Below are positions 6,199-8,443 of a stretch of 8,443 nt of DNA, in pieces. Source of the DNA: Pseudomonadota bacterium (lineage in GTDB: Bacteria; Pseudomonadota; Alphaproteobacteria; Rhodospirillales; UBA2165); the NCBI GenBank assembly GCA_027592155.1, contig JAQCKY010000069.1:1-8443 (forward strand), written 5' to 3'. The position numbers and the translations under genes are program-made. Position 1 is the stretch's first letter, and every line of letters begins with the position of its first letter. The notes beneath the pieces are model-generated. The model ran no database searches. It had not been told where the DNA came from and saw only the letters and a program-made list of their open reading frames with translations.

Positions 6199-7041
6199 AT
6201 GAATAGATTTCGTTGTGCCCTCCCAGTTTGTCTCATTACCGCCTTATCGGCAGTGACTTATGCCCCATTGGCATTCGGTGCGGAAACTGTCATCCGCGCC
6301 CGGCCCGCGCCCGGCGTGGTTGTGCGGATGCTGGTTGATGACCTCCCCGAGCCGGCGTTGGTCGTGTTGCTGCTGCCGGGCGGGGATGGCCGGATCAATA
6401 TTCGAAATAACGGGACCCTGAATCGGCTGGACAGCGATTTTTTGGTCCGGTCCCGCCAACACTTTATCCGGCATAACATCGCGACCGCGGTCATTGATGC
6501 GCCGGTGGTCCAGCGCAAGCGCATTGAGCTTGGGATTACCCATCGCCGAAGCAAAGCGCACGCTCAGGAAATCGGCGCCGCCATCGAAATGCTGCGGGCG
6601 CGGTTTCGCAAACCTGTTTGGGTGGTTGGGACGAGCCGGGGCACGATTTCTGCTGCTAATGTCGCCACCTCACTGGCCCGGAATGGTCCCGATGGTATCG
6701 TTCTGACGTCCTCATTCGCTATGGCCACCAAACAAGCCGAGCGTCTGGTTGCTCCGCCCGCCGTTTCCGGGATTCAGGCTACATTCGATTTTTCCAAGAT
6801 CAATCTGCCGGCACTGGTCGTCCATCATCGTGAAGATGGCTGCGGAACCGCGCCCTTGGCCGGTGCGCAGCTCATCCACAACGCGATGATTAATGCGATC
6901 CGAAAGAAGATATTTGTGGTTTCCGGCGGCCCTGCCGATGCCGGGGCGTGTCAGGGGCGCAGCCACCACGGATTTTTGGGGATCGAAAAACAAACCATCG
7001 ATGCCATTGCAGGATGGATGCTGGAGAAAGACACCAGATGA
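6199..7041 (+). CDS. Exported alpha/beta hydrolase
   Basis: This 280-residue protein begins with a probable signal peptide: basic residues R3/R5, a hydrophobic segment to about residue 26, and likely cleavage after AFG at 25-27. The mature part appears to be an alpha/beta hydrolase. LVVLLLPGGDG is the oxyanion-hole strand and loop, and VVGTSRGTISA is the nucleophile elbow with S146. D213 in HHREDGC and H256 or H257 in SHHGFLG are likely triad members in the correct order. C215 and C251, close to these acid and His motifs, could form a disulfide in the periplasm. It presumably cleaves an ester, lactone or amide of unknown identity. It starts 15 bases after the preceding stop, with no clear Shine-Dalgarno, and its stop overlaps the next gene by four bases (ATGA). 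The only exported member of the group, it may act first on a substrate outside the cytoplasm. Confidence 0.85.
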   Translation: MNRFRCALPVCLITALSAVTYAPLAFGAETVIRARPAPGVVVRMLVDDLPEPALVVLLLPGGDGRINIRNNGTLNRLDSDFLVRSRQHFIRHNIATAVIDAPVVQRKRIELGITHRRSKAHAQEIGAAIEMLRARFRKPVWVVGTSRGTISAANVATSLARNGPDGIVLTSSFAMATKQAERLVAPPAVSGIQATFDFSKINLPALVVHHREDGCGTAPLAGAQLIHNAMINAIRKKIFVVSGGPADAGACQGRSHHGFLGIEKQTIDAIAGWMLEKDTR

Positions 7042-8443
7042 CCGAAGAGGCAGCCGAGACACCCGTACTGATTGCCGGCGGCGGCCCGGTCGGGTTGATC
7101 CTGTCCCGTGTCCTGAGTTTTCATGGCGTGCCGTGCATCCTTGCCGAACAGCGCGAGACGACGACCGAATATCCCAAGATGGATGTGACCAATGGGCGCA
7201 GCATGGAACTGTTCCGCTCCATCGGTCTTGCCGACCAAATTCGCGCGCTCGGCTGCCCGGACGATAATTGCCACGATGTGGTCTTTATGAGCAGCTTTAC
7301 CGGCTATGAGATCACCCGGTTTCCCTATGCACCACCGTCGGAGATGCGCCAACGATATCGCGAAATTAATGACGGCGCGCAACCGCTGGAACCCAATTTG
7401 AGGCTTTCGCAAGTTCTGCTGGAACCCTTTCTCAAAGTCCAATCCGACGCGGACCCCAATGTCGATGTGCGGTTCGGGTGGGGACTATCGAGCTTTGAGG
7501 CTGATGCAGACGGGGTGACCGCGACCCTGGTTGAAACCACGACGGGGCGTGAGCAAACCGTCCGGACCGCCTATCTCGCCGGGTGTGACGGCGCGTCGAG
7601 TGTGACCCGCAAACAGTTGGGGATCGGGTTGCAAGGGGATCCGTCGGTTCGCACGGCCTATCAAATTCATTTCCGATCGAGTGACCGCGACATCATTCAG
7701 CACCACGGTCAGGCCTGGCATTATTATAATGGCCGGCGGGGTACCGTCATTGCCCAAGACGACAAAGATACCTGGACCTATCAGTACATCCTGTGGCCGG
7801 GTATGGAGGCCGAGGATGCCGATTTGGATGCGGCGCTTCGCGAACTCGCCGGGACTGACTTCGATTATGAAATATTGGTCAGGAACCCGTGGACCGCACG
7901 GGCGCTGATCGCCGATAGTTATGGCGGGGGACGGGTGTTCTTGGCCGGAGATTCGGCTCATCAATATGTGCCGACGGGTGGGTATGGGATGAACACCGGA
8001 CTGGGCGACGCCTTTGATCTCGGCTGGAAACTGGCGGCAGTCGCCAATGGATGGGGTGGCGAAAATCTGTTGGAGAGTTATCCCGTCGAACGGCGCCCGA
8101 TCGGGGAGCGAAACCGCACGCGGTCCTTGTTTCACGCCCTCAATGCCGGCAAATGGCGGATGGCGGTGAACAATTCGTTTCACGATGCAACGCCGGAAGG
8201 AGAGGCTAACCGTGCCGAGGTGGCCGCCGCCGCGCAAGCCTACCAGCGGACCGAGAATGAGAGTTTCGGGATCGAATATGGCTACCGCTATGAAAGTTCT
8301 CCGATCTGCGTGAACGAAGACGGCCCGCCGCCGGTGGATGACGAGGTGGATTATCACCCGACGAGCTGGCCTGGGGCCCGGGCGCCGAGCTTTTATCTCG
8401 ACGATGGTTCGGCCTTGTTCGACAGGTTCGGGGCGGGGTTCAC
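7038..8443 (+). CDS. FAD-dependent aromatic hydroxylase, TfdB/PheA type (3' end outside window)
   Basis: The frame is open from ATG 7038 to the window end, giving 468 complete codons without a stop. It looks like a class A flavoprotein monooxygenase (PF01494-type), which uses NAD(P)H and oxygen to hydroxylate, typically, a phenolic ring. The three classical motifs are present: GxGxxG in AGGGPVGL (G14, G16, G19) for FAD; the DG motif CDGASSVTRKQLG (D184, G185); and the GD motif FLAGDSAHQYVPTGGYGMN (G304, D305). LGWKLAAV and SYPVERRPIGERNR follow as expected. The start ATG overlaps the hydrolase stop (ATGA), and GGAGA lies about ten bases upstream. Relatives are usually 500-600 residues long, often with a C-terminal thioredoxin-like domain, so roughly 50-150 residues are probably missing at the right edge. 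It has no signal peptide and should be cytoplasmic. The class is firm. The substrate may be a phenol, a polyketide or another conjugated ring. Confidence 0.92.
   Translation, partial: MTEEAAETPVLIAGGGPVGLILSRVLSFHGVPCILAEQRETTTEYPKMDVTNGRSMELFRSIGLADQIRALGCPDDNCHDVVFMSSFTGYEITRFPYAPPSEMRQRYREINDGAQPLEPNLRLSQVLLEPFLKVQSDADPNVDVRFGWGLSSFEADADGVTATLVETTTGREQTVRTAYLAGCDGASSVTRKQLGIGLQGDPSVRTAYQIHFRSSDRDIIQHHGQAWHYYNGRRGTVIAQDDKDTWTYQYILWPGMEAEDADLDAALRELAGTDFDYEILVRNPWTARALIADSYGGGRVFLAGDSAHQYVPTGGYGMNTGLGDAFDLGWKLAAVANGWGGENLLESYPVERRPIGERNRTRSLFHALNAGKWRMAVNNSFHDATPEGEANRAEVAAAAQAYQRTENESFGIEYGYRYESSPICVNEDGPPPVDDEVDYHPTSWPGARAPSFYLDDGSALFDRFGAGF

Noticed and set aside
7485..8357. Long open frame on the minus strand (290 codons) opposite the FAD hydroxylase
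   Set aside because: The + strand frame carries the DG and GD flavoprotein motifs through the same interval. The minus-strand translation shows no family signature.

Overview
The window looks like chromosomal DNA of a GC-rich alphaproteobacterium, probably near the Rhodospirillales. I base this on the cytochrome c1 type, the base composition and the mtnP/mtnA sequence types; no rRNA or other strict marker is present. All eight genes I can support lie on the + strand and are tightly packed. The largest gap is about 80 bases, and I saw no tRNA, IS element, CRISPR array or convincing rho-independent terminator.

The left part (1-3539) is housekeeping. It begins with the C-terminal end of cytochrome c1 (petC, cut by the window edge). 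Next is an exported cyclophilin-type peptidyl-prolyl isomerase. Then come three translationally overlapping genes: mtnP (methylthioadenosine phosphorylase), a GNAT acetyltransferase and mtnA (methylthioribose-1-phosphate isomerase). MtnP and MtnA are consecutive steps in recovering methylthioadenosine, the by-product of polyamine or homoserine-lactone synthesis. The acetyltransferase between them has no obvious role in that pathway. Later salvage steps are not in the window.

A 78-base gap (3540-3617) separates this block from the next. It holds a perfect 18-bp palindrome lying almost exactly in the 17-bp spacer of a plausible sigma-70 promoter, the arrangement expected of a repressor operator.

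The right part (3618-8443) looks like a catabolic or accessory-metabolism operon driven from that promoter. It encodes an Fe(II)/2-oxoglutarate dioxygenase of the TauD/TfdA superfamily, a YdhS-like FAD/NAD(P)-binding protein, an exported alpha/beta hydrolase and a TfdB/PheA-type FAD-dependent aromatic hydroxylase that runs off the right edge. The hydrolase and hydroxylase overlap by four bases. One reading is that an ester or conjugate is hydrolysed in the periplasm and the product is then oxidised in the cytoplasm by three redox enzymes. The substrate cannot be named from the sequence, and I do not recognise this four-gene set as a described pathway.
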